A DNA stretch of 15,751 nucleotides from Nitrososphaerota archaeon. Lineage in GTDB: Archaea; Thermoproteota; Nitrososphaeria; Nitrososphaerales; Gagatemarchaeaceae. The stretch is taken from NCBI GenBank assembly GCA_005877225.1, contig VBPK01000008.1, forward strand, positions 1 through 15,751. The letters run 5' to 3'. Position numbers and translations under genes: made by a program. This document shows positions 1-7,325 of the stretch, piece by piece (the first letter of the stretch is position 1; each line of letters starts with the position of its first letter). The notes under the pieces were generated by a model. The model was not told the DNA's origin. It did not search any database and saw only the letters and a program-made list of their open reading frames with translations.

Positions 1-511
1 GCTCGACCGTCGCCGCCAGAAAAGGGGGGAACTCATCGGGTACGACGGCTACCACAGGAAGAAAGGCACCAAGGTCCATGTCGCCGTAACTCCTGCCTCT
101 CTTCCGGTCAGCGTGATGATAGGGAGGGGGAACGAGCACGAGTCAAGGAAGCTCATCCCTCTGATGGAGGGCGTATCGGTCAAGGCACCCCACCGGAGGG
201 GCAGGCCCAGGAAGAGGCCCTGGCGGGTCCACGCAGACAAGAACTACGACACATTCCTCGTCAGGCTGTACCTCCAGAGGAGGCACATCCGTGCGAACAT
301 ACCAAGCAGGAGCAGGAAGAAGCGTCAGGGGAGACCGACGATCTTCGACGAGCATGCCCTGAAGAAGACGCGCTACACCGTGGAACGTTTCTTCAGCTGG
401 ATGAAATCGTTCAGGAGGATAGACACGAGGTACGACAGGCTCGTCTCCTCGTTCATGGGGTTCATCCGCATCGCCTGCAGCCTCATCCTCATGAGGGAGG
501 TATTGAGATAG
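1..511 (+). mobile_element. 3' part of an IS5-type insertion sequence
   Basis: The window opens inside an insertion sequence whose left end lies outside it. Only the transposase C-terminal half and stop are seen. The right terminal inverted repeat should lie shortly after the stop, between about 512 and 553, but it cannot be defined without the left end. The element ends at most about 40 bases before the flippase start at 554, so it probably sits in or replaces that gene's promoter. Confidence 0.75.
2..511 (+). CDS. IS5-family DDE transposase, 5' truncated by the window edge
   Basis: This is the C-terminal part (169 residues visible) of a DDE transposase, which cuts and rejoins DNA at the element ends. 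The frame is open from base 2, and a GTG at 113 is only an internal codon. Visible family marks are the GYDGYHRKKGTKVH block typical of the IS5/IS427 group, the second catalytic Asp in HADKNYD with the following RRHIRANIP strand, and the catalytic Glu in YTVERFFSWMKSFRRIDTRYD. The first catalytic Asp lies upstream of the window. The stop is TAG at 509-511. The visible part has no frameshift, so the copy may be intact. The region between the second Asp and the Glu is rich in Arg/Lys, as usual for DNA binding. Identification to the IS5 group is confident; the exact subgroup is not. Confidence 0.9.
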   Translation, partial: LDRRRQKRGELIGYDGYHRKKGTKVHVAVTPASLPVSVMIGRGNEHESRKLIPLMEGVSVKAPHRRGRPRKRPWRVHADKNYDTFLVRLYLQRRHIRANIPSRSRKKRQGRPTIFDEHALKKTRYTVERFFSWMKSFRRIDTRYDRLVSSFMGFIRIACSLILMREVLR

Positions 512-553
512 GCTCGAATCACACGCATTCCACTTATCAGTGATTTCATTGAG

Positions 554-1971
554 GTGGCGGGTGCGCAAGCGTTGAGCTCGACAGTCAGGCCTCGTATGAC
601 AGGGCTGATCGTCTTCGGCTCTAGAATCGTAAGCGCCGCTACGGGTTTCGTCTTCCTCGTCATGGTGGCCAGGTGGCTGGCGCCTGCGCAACTCGGGCTC
701 TGGGAGTTCATCGTCGACCTCATTGTCTTCGCCAGCTATCCCGCGGGCTTCCTCACATACTGGGCGGCGAGGGATGTGGCCAGGGGGAAGGTCGTCGGGA
801 AGACCACCCTTGTTCTTAACCTCCTGGCGAGCATGCTCGGAGTCGCGATATTCCTGGCCTTCGCGCTCGCAAGCTACTCGGAGGTTGGTTCGAGCGTCGG
901 ACCCTTCATTCTCGCGGTGGTCCTCGTCCCTCTTTCGTACTGGAATCAGGCCACCTCGGCGTTGGTCGGTGGGTACAACCCGGCGATCGGTGCCTACTCA
1001 CTCTTAGCCTCAGAGCCGGCGAAGCTAATCGCTGCATACCCGTTGCTCTTCGTCTTCAAGCTGCTCTGGGCCGGAAGTGGCTCAGGGACCCGTACGTGCC
1101 GGGGTTGATGACGCTGACCTACGTCCTTGGAATCGCAGACACCTTCGCCGCGTCCGTGGGGCAGCGAGGAACTAGCCTGGCCGGCTACTACCAAGCGGCT
1201 TTCCAGGTTGCCGCGATTGTCTCTTATTCGACCTTCCTTTCAGTGGCGCTCTACCCGCTCCTCCTCAGAGAGCGCTCGGAGAAACTGATGGGTGAGGTGC
1301 TCGAATTCTCGCTTCTCTTCGCCATCCCGATGGCCGCGGGCGCCATCGCCTTGGCGCCCCAGATATTGTACCTGCTCTCCCCGGCATACGTCGTGAGCAG
1401 CACGGCTCTCGAGTTTCTCTCCCTCTCATCCATCGTACTGCTTGTTTCCACGGTCTTCGACCAGACGCTGACCGGTCGAGAGAGGGCCGACCTCGACGAG
1501 AGGGAGAGGACCAGAAGTATCCTCAGGAGCGACCTGATGTTCGTGCCCCTCGCAAACTTGACCTATTCTGTGGTATACATTGGTGTCGTCTTCCTTCTCG
1601 GGAGCTATGTCGCGGGCGGCGCACCAGCTTACCAGTTCGCAACCTACTGGGCTGTAACACAGCTCACCCTATCATGCGTCCTTGTGGCCGTGAAGGCGAG
1701 GAGGCTGACCGGGAAGGTCAGCCTATACCTCTCGCGCTCGCTCCCTCTGTACGTCGTCTCCGGAATCGTGATGGCAATCGCGGTACACTATTTCGGAGCA
1801 GCAATCCTACCGGTTGGCCTCGAGACCGTCTCCTACGGACTGAGGCTGGCGCTAACGGTGGTGTTGGGCGCGGTGCTCTACTTCGGAGTCCTCGTCGCAG
1901 TCGACCACAGGGTCAGGAGCTACGCCAGGACCCTCTTCAAACTCGTCTCCTCGCTCACCGCGGGTGGATGA
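554..1971 (+). pseudogene. polysaccharide flippase (Wzx/MATE-like), broken by a frameshift and probable deletion
   Basis: This is a multi-spanning membrane protein of the polysaccharide biosynthesis/MATE superfamily, which moves lipid-linked sugar units across the membrane. The first part is read from GTG 554 in frame 2. It starts with the typical first helix and the ARWLAPAQLGLWEF block, and its product runs in sense to about 1065 before drifting into GSGSGTRTCRG and a stop at 1108. The second part is in frame 1, where sense begins near RKWLRDPYVPGLMT (about 1072), continues through ADTFAASVGQ and AGYYQAAF, which resemble archaeal flippases, and ends with TGA at 1969-1971. Joined, the parts give about 470 residues. 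Family members are often 500 or more, and the helix expected between YPLLFVFKL and the RKWLRDPY loop is not there. I infer a small deletion that shifted the frame. A sequencing error explains the shift but not the missing helix. It lies 42 bases after the insertion sequence and before other glycan genes. Confidence 0.8.
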
Positions 1972-2013
1972 AAGCTCCGTTTCCATCCCGGCTCGACCCA
2001 TCCCGCGCAATCG

Positions 2014-2021
2014 GTTTATAG
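2014..2021 (+). promoter_or_regulatory. TATA-like box GTTTATAG
   Basis: The AT-rich octamer stands out in GC-rich sequence and is centred about 25 bases before ATG 2042. That is the spacing expected for a leaderless archaeal transcript of the 46-codon reading frame at 2042. Confidence 0.4.
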
Positions 2022-2041
2022 ACGCACTCTAGGAGTTCGAG

Positions 2042-2182
2042 ATGTTGGCGGCTGGGGCCTCTTACTGCGCGCGATGTGGCTTAATCATTAACCCAAACGG
2101 GGCAGTCCCGGAGACATTGAATTTGGCTCATTCCACTACTTCCCGTCGGAAGACTATCACACCCTCCTCTGTCCGCCTGTGA
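2042..2182 (+). CDS. possible 46-residue zinc-ribbon peptide or gene remnant
   Basis: A short frame opens at ATG 2042, directly where a leaderless transcript from the TATA-like box at 2014 would begin, and stops at TGA 2180-2182. The start of the product, SYCARCGLIINPNGAVPE, looks like half of a rubredoxin-type zinc knuckle. The phrase YCARCG followed by a Pro/Asn turn is common in the zinc ribbons of archaeal integrases and other small archaeal proteins. Only one CxxC pair is present, so a metal site would need a partner or a dimer. The rest of the product (Ser/Thr/Arg rich) has no clear character. It may be a real small gene or a leftover of a larger one. It ends 12 bases before the methyltransferase start. 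I cannot name a function. Confidence 0.3.
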   Translation: MLAAGASYCARCGLIINPNGAVPETLNLAHSTTSRRKTITPSSVRL

Positions 2183-2194
2183 GCCCAACGCTTT

Positions 2195-2938
2195 ATGTCG
2201 GACGAGTTTGTGAAATACTGGGAAAAAGCCGTTCCCTGGACCTTCAGGGACGAGGACCGCCCTTACGAGGAAAAGAGGGCATTACGATATTCGCTCCAAG
2301 ACTATATGGCCGGAGTGGTCCGCTTCGACCTCTTCAAGGGAAGGCGTGTACTAGAGATAGGCTCAGGATCGGGGATAGACTCTGCAGAATTCGCTCGTAA
2401 CGGCGCCTCAGTGGTGGGTCTCGATTTCACGGAGAACGGGGCGCTGAGCACGAACAGCCTCCTCAACGAGGCGCGTTTAGCGCATGATACAGTGCGCGCA
2501 ACCGCGGCGGACCTGCCGTTCCGCGATGCCAGTTTCGATTGCGTATATTCCTTCGGGGTCCTTCATCACATCCCGGAGATCGTCCCGGTGATAGGCGCAA
2601 TCGCGAGGGTACTGAAACCCGGCGGCGAACTGATTTGCATGCTCTACAACAAGGAGAGCCTCCTTTACGCCTACTCAATCGTCTTTTCACACCGAAACGA
2701 GGGGCTGAGCGAGGAGCAGCTTCTTTCTCGTTACAGCGAAAGAATCCTCGGTTGCCCCTACACGAAAGCATACACGAAGCAGGAAGCACGGGCGCTGCTC
2801 TCGCCCCACTTTGAGGTCAGAGAGGTTAGCATCCACTTCAACGCGGTTGACCTCCCCGACCAGCGCAAGTTCAAGCTGAACCTACCTGACAGGTACGACC
2901 TCGGCTGGCACCTTATCGTGAAAGCCCGTCGTCGCTAG
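2195..2938 (+). CDS. class I SAM-dependent methyltransferase
   Basis: A soluble 247-residue methyltransferase of the Rossmann-fold class that uses S-adenosylmethionine. Motif I is RRVLEIGSGSGID (residues about 50-62), and the acidic residue that binds the SAM ribose is Asp77 in VVGLDFTENG. The PF08241-type signature follows: AADLPFRDASFDCVYSFGVL, then HH and a KPGGELICMLYN strand. The C-terminal third (KESLLYAYSIVFSHR onward) is of the type seen in methyltransferases of lipopolysaccharide and glycan clusters. The acceptor cannot be read from sequence. The position between a flippase and a UDP-sugar dehydrogenase suggests that a sugar or lipid-linked glycan is methylated. The ATG at 2195 is chosen because the protein reads well from MSDEFVKYWEKA. 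An earlier GTG at 2179 belongs to another frame. The stop is TAG at 2936-2938. Confidence 0.88.
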   Translation: MSDEFVKYWEKAVPWTFRDEDRPYEEKRALRYSLQDYMAGVVRFDLFKGRRVLEIGSGSGIDSAEFARNGASVVGLDFTENGALSTNSLLNEARLAHDTVRATAADLPFRDASFDCVYSFGVLHHIPEIVPVIGAIARVLKPGGELICMLYNKESLLYAYSIVFSHRNEGLSEEQLLSRYSERILGCPYTKAYTKQEARALLSPHFEVREVSIHFNAVDLPDQRKFKLNLPDRYDLGWHLIVKARRR

Positions 2939-3063
2939 CTCGTTACGGTCCCTCGATCGGGGATGCCGTGGTCCTCTCGGTGGACCGGATACCATCAACT
3001 TCGAATCACTCCGCAGTATTCGACATTTCTCGCCCGCTCGCCGCTGGTGTCCGGATTCCTCGG

Positions 3064-3094
3064 AATAGTTATTGCACCCGTCAGAGTCGGGTGC
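3064..3094 (+). promoter_or_regulatory. TATA-like sequence followed by a perfect 7-bp palindrome (possible operator)
   Basis: The AT-rich run AATAGTTATT (about 3064-3073) is followed at once by GCACCCG (3074-3080), seven loop bases, and its exact reverse complement CGGGTGC (3088-3094). If the AT run is the TATA box, transcription would begin near 3093 and the palindrome would lie between box and start, a classic repressor position. It could also form an RNA hairpin if transcription starts earlier. Function is inference. Confidence 0.35.
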
Positions 3095-3110
3095 GGGAGT
3101 CGATTACCTC

Positions 3111-4442
3111 TTGACTCAGAAATCAATCAGGCGGGTCTCCGTCGTTGGCCTCGGCAAACTCGGCCTCTGTCTGGCTGCTGTTCTCGCCAGCAGAGGTTTC
3201 GATGTAAGGGGAATAGACGTTGATCAAACGAAGGTTGACGCGGTCAACAGGGGGAACCCCCTCGTCTATGAGCCCCGACTCAAGGGGCTAATCAAGAGTA
3301 ACGCGAAGAGGCTCGCTGCCACCACGAGGTACGATGGAGAGGTCGCGGATACAGACGCGACTTTCGTCGTTGTCCCAACCCCCAGCGAGGGGTCGGGCGC
3401 ATTCTCCCTCGAGTACGTTGAGCCTGTGATGGAGAAAATCGGCCTCGAACTGGCAAGCAGCAGGCGGTACCACCTCGTGGTATTGACGAGCACGGTGATG
3501 CCGGGCTCGATGGAGGGTGTGGTGAGGCCCGCGCTTGAGCGCGCTTCAGGCCGGGTGTGCGGGAAGGACTTTGGGCTCTGCTACAACCCGGAGTTCATCG
3601 CGCTCGGGGACGTTATTCGGGGATTGCTCGAGCCAGACTTCATCCTGATCGGGGAGTCGGACGGGAAGGCAGGGACCTTGTTAGCGGAGCTGCAGAGGCG
3701 CATCTGCCGCAACTATCCTCCCATCGAGCGGATGGAGTTTGTGAACGCGGAACTCGCGAAGATAGCCGTTAACTCATTCGTCACCATGAAGATAAGCTTC
3801 GCGAATACCCTCGCCGAGATGAGCGAGAGGATGGCGGGGGGGGATGTAGACAAGATAACTTCCGCCATCGGAAAAGACACGAGAATCGGTCCGAGCTATC
3901 TTAGGGGCGCCCTCGGATACGGTGGACCGTGTTTCCCTCGCGACAACGTCGCCTTCGCCCGCTATGCTTCGCGAGTGGGCGCGCAGGCTCTGATCGCTGA
4001 GGCGACGCACGAGGTCAACCTACACCAGCTGGAACGGGTTCTCGGCTTGGTTGAAAGGCTGGGGCTCGACCCCAAGACGAAGGTGGGCGTGCTCGGTCTG
4101 GCCTACAAGCCTGACACCAACGTTGTGGAGGAATCGCAGTCACTCCTTCTGGCGGAGCGTCTGAGCCGCCTCGGATACGAGGTCAACGTTTTCGACCCCG
4201 CAGCCATGGACAACGCAAGGGCCGTCCTGAACAACTCGGTCCGCTTCGCCAGTAGCGCGGAAGAATGCGTGAGACGGAGCGACTGTGTCATCCTCGCCAC
4301 GCCCTGGAGAGACTTCAAGAAGCTCCCGCCCAGGAACTTCAGGGGAAAGAAAGTCCTCGACTGCTGGCGCTTCCTCGGAGAGGAGGTGAGGCGGGCATCG
4401 GAGTATTTTGGCGCGGGCATCGGCTCCGATTTCTTTGCGTAA
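3111..4442 (+). CDS. UDP-sugar 6-dehydrogenase (UDP-glucose/UDP-ManNAc dehydrogenase family)
   Basis: This cytosolic enzyme oxidises C6 of a UDP-sugar to a carboxylate with two NAD+, giving a uronic acid donor for acidic glycans. The N-terminal NAD domain begins RRVSVVGLGKLGL (GxGxxG), with the acidic ribose-binding end GIDVDQTKV. The central helix NAELAKIAVNSFVTMKISFA and the catalytic Cys in GYGGPCFPRDN (codon at 3930-3932) are present. The C-terminal UDP-binding domain contains VGVLGLAYKPDTNVVEES and ends in DCVILATPWRDF. I start at TTG 3111 (444 residues) because it places the first strand about eight residues in, as is usual, with GGGAG 11 bases upstream. An in-frame TTG at 3072 would add 13 residues that are partly a DNA palindrome. 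The NPEFIALGDVIRGLLEPD segment resembles UDP-N-acetylmannosamine dehydrogenases, but the substrate is undecided. It is followed 42 bases later by nadE. Confidence 0.92.
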   Translation: MTQKSIRRVSVVGLGKLGLCLAAVLASRGFDVRGIDVDQTKVDAVNRGNPLVYEPRLKGLIKSNAKRLAATTRYDGEVADTDATFVVVPTPSEGSGAFSLEYVEPVMEKIGLELASSRRYHLVVLTSTVMPGSMEGVVRPALERASGRVCGKDFGLCYNPEFIALGDVIRGLLEPDFILIGESDGKAGTLLAELQRRICRNYPPIERMEFVNAELAKIAVNSFVTMKISFANTLAEMSERMAGGDVDKITSAIGKDTRIGPSYLRGALGYGGPCFPRDNVAFARYASRVGAQALIAEATHEVNLHQLERVLGLVERLGLDPKTKVGVLGLAYKPDTNVVEESQSLLLAERLSRLGYEVNVFDPAAMDNARAVLNNSVRFASSAEECVRRSDCVILATPWRDFKKLPPRNFRGKKVLDCWRFLGEEVRRASEYFGAGIGSDFFA

Positions 4443-4453
4443 TCTCCTCAATT

Positions 4454-4461
4454 CTTTTAAG
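4454..4461 (+). promoter_or_regulatory. TATA box CTTTTAAG for nadE
   Basis: The octamer is centred about 27 bases before ATG 4485, which predicts a leaderless transcript. The same octamer, on the minus strand, precedes the epimerase and aIF2 gamma genes. Confidence 0.55.
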
Positions 4462-4484
4462 CTGAAGGAGAGCTAACCCGTCTG

Positions 4485-5279
4485 ATGCAAATCACTTCCG
4501 ATGCGCTCTCGCTTGACTACGCGAAGGTGGAGGTGGAGATAATTCGGTTTATCCAGAAGGTTGTGTCTGGTGCTCGGGCCAACGGCACTGTCGTGGGGCT
4601 GAGCGGGGGGATTGACAGCTCCGTCGTGGGCGCGCTATGCGTCCGCGCGCTTGGGAAGGAGAAGGTTGTAGGAATACTGATGCCTGCCTCTCACACGCCG
4701 AAGAAGGACACGGAGGACGCGAGAATTCTAGCCGAAGGTTGGGGCGTCAAGACCTTCGAGGTGAGGATAGACCCAATCTTCTCTGCCCTAGTGAGAGCCC
4801 TACCGCTCCGGGGTGACGACAAAATCGCCAAAGCGAACGCGAAGGCGCGGATAAGGATGATCATAAACTACTACTTCGCGAACCGACTCGGGATGGTCGT
4901 GGCGGGAACGGGAGACAGGTCGGAAGATCAAATAGGTTATTTCACCAAGTGGGGGGACGGAGGGGTTGACTTCCTCCCCATCGCACACCTGTACAAGACG
5001 CAGGTGAGGCGGCTCGGAGCTCATCTCGGCCTGCCTAGGGGGGTGGTCGAGAAACCTTCTTCCCCCCAGCTCTGGCCCGGGCACAAGGCTACTGACGAAA
5101 TACCAATCGATTACGGCGCCCTGGACCTTGTCCTCTACGGACTCCTCGACGCGAGGCTCCCCCCGCGAGAGGTGGCTCGGCAGACCGGGGTCGACTTTAA
5201 GGTGATAGAGGAGGTTCTGCGCAAGCATCGCGAGTCCGCCCACAAGCGTTCCTACCCGCCTATGCTCGGAACCTGGTAG
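4485..5279 (+). CDS. nadE: NH3-dependent NAD+ synthetase
   Basis: The last step of NAD+ synthesis: deamido-NAD+ is adenylated by ATP and amidated. The PP-loop is SGGIDSS at residues 40-46. Other family blocks are GILMPASHT, KANAKARIRMIINYYFANRL (the ATP/NaAD pocket), VAGTGDRSEDQIGYFTKWGDGG, the FLPIAHLYKTQVR helix and the KPSSPQLWPGHKATDE loop. At 264 residues with no glutaminase domain, it is the ammonia-using form common in archaea. The start is ATG 4485, right where a leaderless transcript from the box at 4454 would begin. The 3' end overlaps the convergent epimerase gene by 20 bases (5260-5279). Its place beside a UDP-sugar dehydrogenase and a NAD-type epimerase hints at cofactor supply, but it has its own promoter, so this may be chance. 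Residues look intact. Confidence 0.95.
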   Translation: MQITSDALSLDYAKVEVEIIRFIQKVVSGARANGTVVGLSGGIDSSVVGALCVRALGKEKVVGILMPASHTPKKDTEDARILAEGWGVKTFEVRIDPIFSALVRALPLRGDDKIAKANAKARIRMIINYYFANRLGMVVAGTGDRSEDQIGYFTKWGDGGVDFLPIAHLYKTQVRRLGAHLGLPRGVVEKPSSPQLWPGHKATDEIPIDYGALDLVLYGLLDARLPPREVARQTGVDFKVIEEVLRKHRESAHKRSYPPMLGTW

Positions 5280-6309
5280 CGGAAGATTCGGAGACAGCCC
5301 GCGCCCCTCTGTGCCATTCAATCGTCCTCTGGAGGCCCTCCCTAAGGTCGACTTTCGGTTCCCACTCAAGCAGCCTCTTTGCTCTCGAGATATCCAGAGC
5401 CCTGCTAAAGGGCCCTTCCGGTTTCGTCTTGTCGAAGACAACCTTAGGATTGTGATGCGTTATCTCCAGAATCATCTCTCCGACCTCCCTTATCTTATAC
5501 CTCTTATCCCAGCCGAGATTGACGGGGGTGCCGTCGAGGATCTTCTCACAAGCGAGGACTGAGCCGTTTACGATGTCGTCAACGTACGTGAACCCCCTCT
5601 CCTGATTCCCACTCCCCCAGATGACGTAGGGGTCCATCCTGTCCAAGGCCTTCTCTATGAGTGCCGAGATCGCGTGAGAGGTATCGAACTCTCCCATCCC
5701 GTAGACGGTCAGGTATCTGCACGCGGAGGTCTGCATCCCCTTCTCTCTGTTGTAGACTATGCACTGCAACTCACCCATCAGTTTCGCGAACCCGTAGAGG
5801 TTGTCGCTGCTCTCCCAGCCATCACCCGTGCTGAGTATGTCGTCTTCACTAAGCAAGTACTTCGGATTCTTCTGCAGCGAATCCGGGTAAACACAGGCCG
5901 AGGAGCTGTAGTGGAACCTCTCCACTCCTGCCGCTTGGGCTGCATCGATCACGTTATGGTCGATTGCGAGCATCTTCGAACAATCCGCTTGGCGGGTATT
6001 AACGAACTCCCTACCTCCAAATACAGCACTCAGATGGAAAACTACGTCCGCTGACTGTGCGATGATCTGGAATCTTTGTTTGTCGACTTCGAGGTCGCAG
6101 ATCTCCAGGGGAATCTCGTTTATCCCGTTGCTCCTGAATATCTCCTCCAGTCGCAGAACCTTCCTCTTCCACGCGAGCGACCCGCTCGCCAGCTGGAGTT
6201 TGTCCACGACCACGACGTCCGCCCCTAGCTTGAGTAGTCGGTTCACCATGTTGGAGCCGATGAAACCGGCCCCCCCGGTCACGACCACCTTCTTCCTATT
6301 CCACTTCAA
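5260..6309 (-). CDS. NAD-dependent epimerase/dehydratase, GDP-mannose 3,5-epimerase-like
   Basis: An extended short-chain dehydrogenase of 349 residues acting on a nucleotide sugar. The cofactor motif is TGGAGFIGS (GxxGxxG, residues 12-18). The active site has SSSACVYP (Ser135/136) and Tyr172/Lys176 in YGFAK. The block AVFGGREFVNTRQAD and the SSACVYP wording are close to GDP-mannose 3,5-epimerases and related NDP-sugar epimerases; the exact substrate is inference. The start is TTG 6309. It shares bases with the stop of the upstream glycosyltransferase (TTGA), so translation is probably coupled. A CTTAAAAG box at 6338-6345 could also give it its own near-leaderless transcript. The last codons overlap the end of nadE on the other strand. 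It is the last gene of the three-gene minus-strand operon. Confidence 0.9.
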   Translation of the reverse strand: MKWNRKKVVVTGGAGFIGSNMVNRLLKLGADVVVVDKLQLASGSLAWKRKVLRLEEIFRSNGINEIPLEICDLEVDKQRFQIIAQSADVVFHLSAVFGGREFVNTRQADCSKMLAIDHNVIDAAQAAGVERFHYSSSACVYPDSLQKNPKYLLSEDDILSTGDGWESSDNLYGFAKLMGELQCIVYNREKGMQTSACRYLTVYGMGEFDTSHAISALIEKALDRMDPYVIWGSGNQERGFTYVDDIVNGSVLACEKILDGTPVNLGWDKRYKIREVGEMILEITHHNPKVVFDKTKPEGPFSRALDISRAKRLLEWEPKVDLREGLQRTIEWHRGARAVSESSATRFRA

Positions 6310-7325
6310 TTCTCTCTTGGCACCCTCGGATCAGATTCTTTTAAGTGGATTCTCCATCCCTCTTCTTGGGACTCATTGACCAACCGCCTCTTGGTTGAAT
6401 CTCCGGATCTTGACCACTCCCCTCGGAACAGAAGAAGAAGGATGATTCGCCGGAGTGCGCTCACGATAGTCAGGACAAACTCTCTTAATAGGAAGAAGAC
6501 CCCATGCTCTCTCACGATTAGGTCGCAAAAGACCCCCAGCATCGTCCCCCTAGCGTAGAAGATTGACCTGGGGAGGACATAAGAAAGACTCCCGCCGTCA
6601 AGGAAGTATCCCTCCCCCAGTTTCCTCTGAACGACCGGCCTGTCCTCTAGGGCTATCCTGAGGTCTTTTCCGCCAACGTCGGGCAGGTAGACGATCTTAT
6701 GCATCTTTCTCATGTAGTCTCTGAGTATTACGTCCTCCCCTAGGTATCGTGCAGCACCCCTTAACGAACCCGCGGAATGCGGGTGCGGGATCATCCTAAC
6801 CTCCTCCTCCTTCTCGGTGTCCAGCCAGTAAGGTTTGTAGACCGCATAGAGGCCGGTGAAGAGCGCACGCCTTTTAGTGACCTTGATCGCCTTCTTGCTG
6901 AGGTTACGGATCAGCTCGCCAAGAGTCCCGCCCCCTCTCCGTTTCTCTAGAGACACAAGACCGACGTTCCCCTCTCCCACCATCTCGACCGCCTTCAGAC
7001 AGTTCTGGTTAACGACGAGGTCTACATCGCCTGTCAGCACCTTGTCATACTTCGCCGCCCCGAACCCCGTCCTCCTCACGAGCGCCTGCCGAAAGAGCCA
7101 TTCCTTATTCTCCGGAACTTCGAGGATTCGAACCCTGCTGTCGCCGCCTGAAGCTGACCTTATGGCTTCCAGGAGCTGCGCGCTGACTGGATAATCGACG
7201 CAGAGAACTACGTCGTTCGCGCCCAGCGATAGCCAAGAAGGGAGGGACTTCGGAACGAGATATGCGTCTCTCTCAGCTACGGCGAGCACGATTGAGAAAT
7301 CCTCAGAGAGACGGACGATTGGCAT
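6306..7325 (-). CDS. glycosyltransferase-like protein B (GT-A type, second of a tandem pair)
   Basis: A 339-residue protein that probably transfers a sugar in surface glycan synthesis. The N-terminal half has a GT-A look: DFSIVLAV first strand, VLCVDYPVS, and a DxD-type motif at Asp100/Asp102 in KVLTGDVDLVVN for the metal-nucleotide sugar. It also has FTGLYAVYKPYWL, and YLGEDVIL near the centre may be the second acidic site. A hydrophobic C-terminal segment (GVFFLLREFVLTIVSALRR onward to LLLLFRG) suggests membrane attachment. It is a paralogue of the upstream gene over nearly its whole length. I start at ATG 7325, which shares a base with the stop of that gene (TGATG); a GTG at 7433 in frame would overlap it by more than 100 bases and adds no conserved sequence. 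The tail after residue 305 (basic/Ser-rich) is absent from the paralogue. It matches no named GT family that I recognise. Confidence 0.8.
   Translation of the reverse strand: MPIVRLSEDFSIVLAVAERDAYLVPKSLPSWLSLGANDVVLCVDYPVSAQLLEAIRSASGGDSRVRILEVPENKEWLFRQALVRRTGFGAAKYDKVLTGDVDLVVNQNCLKAVEMVGEGNVGLVSLEKRRGGGTLGELIRNLSKKAIKVTKRRALFTGLYAVYKPYWLDTEKEEEVRMIPHPHSAGSLRGAARYLGEDVILRDYMRKMHKIVYLPDVGGKDLRIALEDRPVVQRKLGEGYFLDGGSLSYVLPRSIFYARGTMLGVFCDLIVREHGVFFLLREFVLTIVSALRRIILLLLFRGEWSRSGDSTKRRLVNESQEEGWRIHLKESDPRVPREN
6338..6345 (-). promoter_or_regulatory. TATA-like box CTTAAAAG before the epimerase
   Basis: Identical to the boxes before aIF2 gamma and (reversed) nadE, and centred 32 bases before TTG 6309. 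It lies inside the end of glycosyltransferase B, so the epimerase may have an internal promoter in addition to read-through. Confidence 0.4.

Noticed and set aside
143..691. 182-codon minus-strand frame across the transposase and flippase start
   Set aside because: It is antisense to two recognised genes, low in complexity and Arg/Pro/Glu/Asp-rich.
4800..5441. 213-codon minus-strand frame opposite nadE
   Set aside because: A shadow frame. nadE has all its family motifs on the other strand, and the epimerase occupies part of the interval in another frame.
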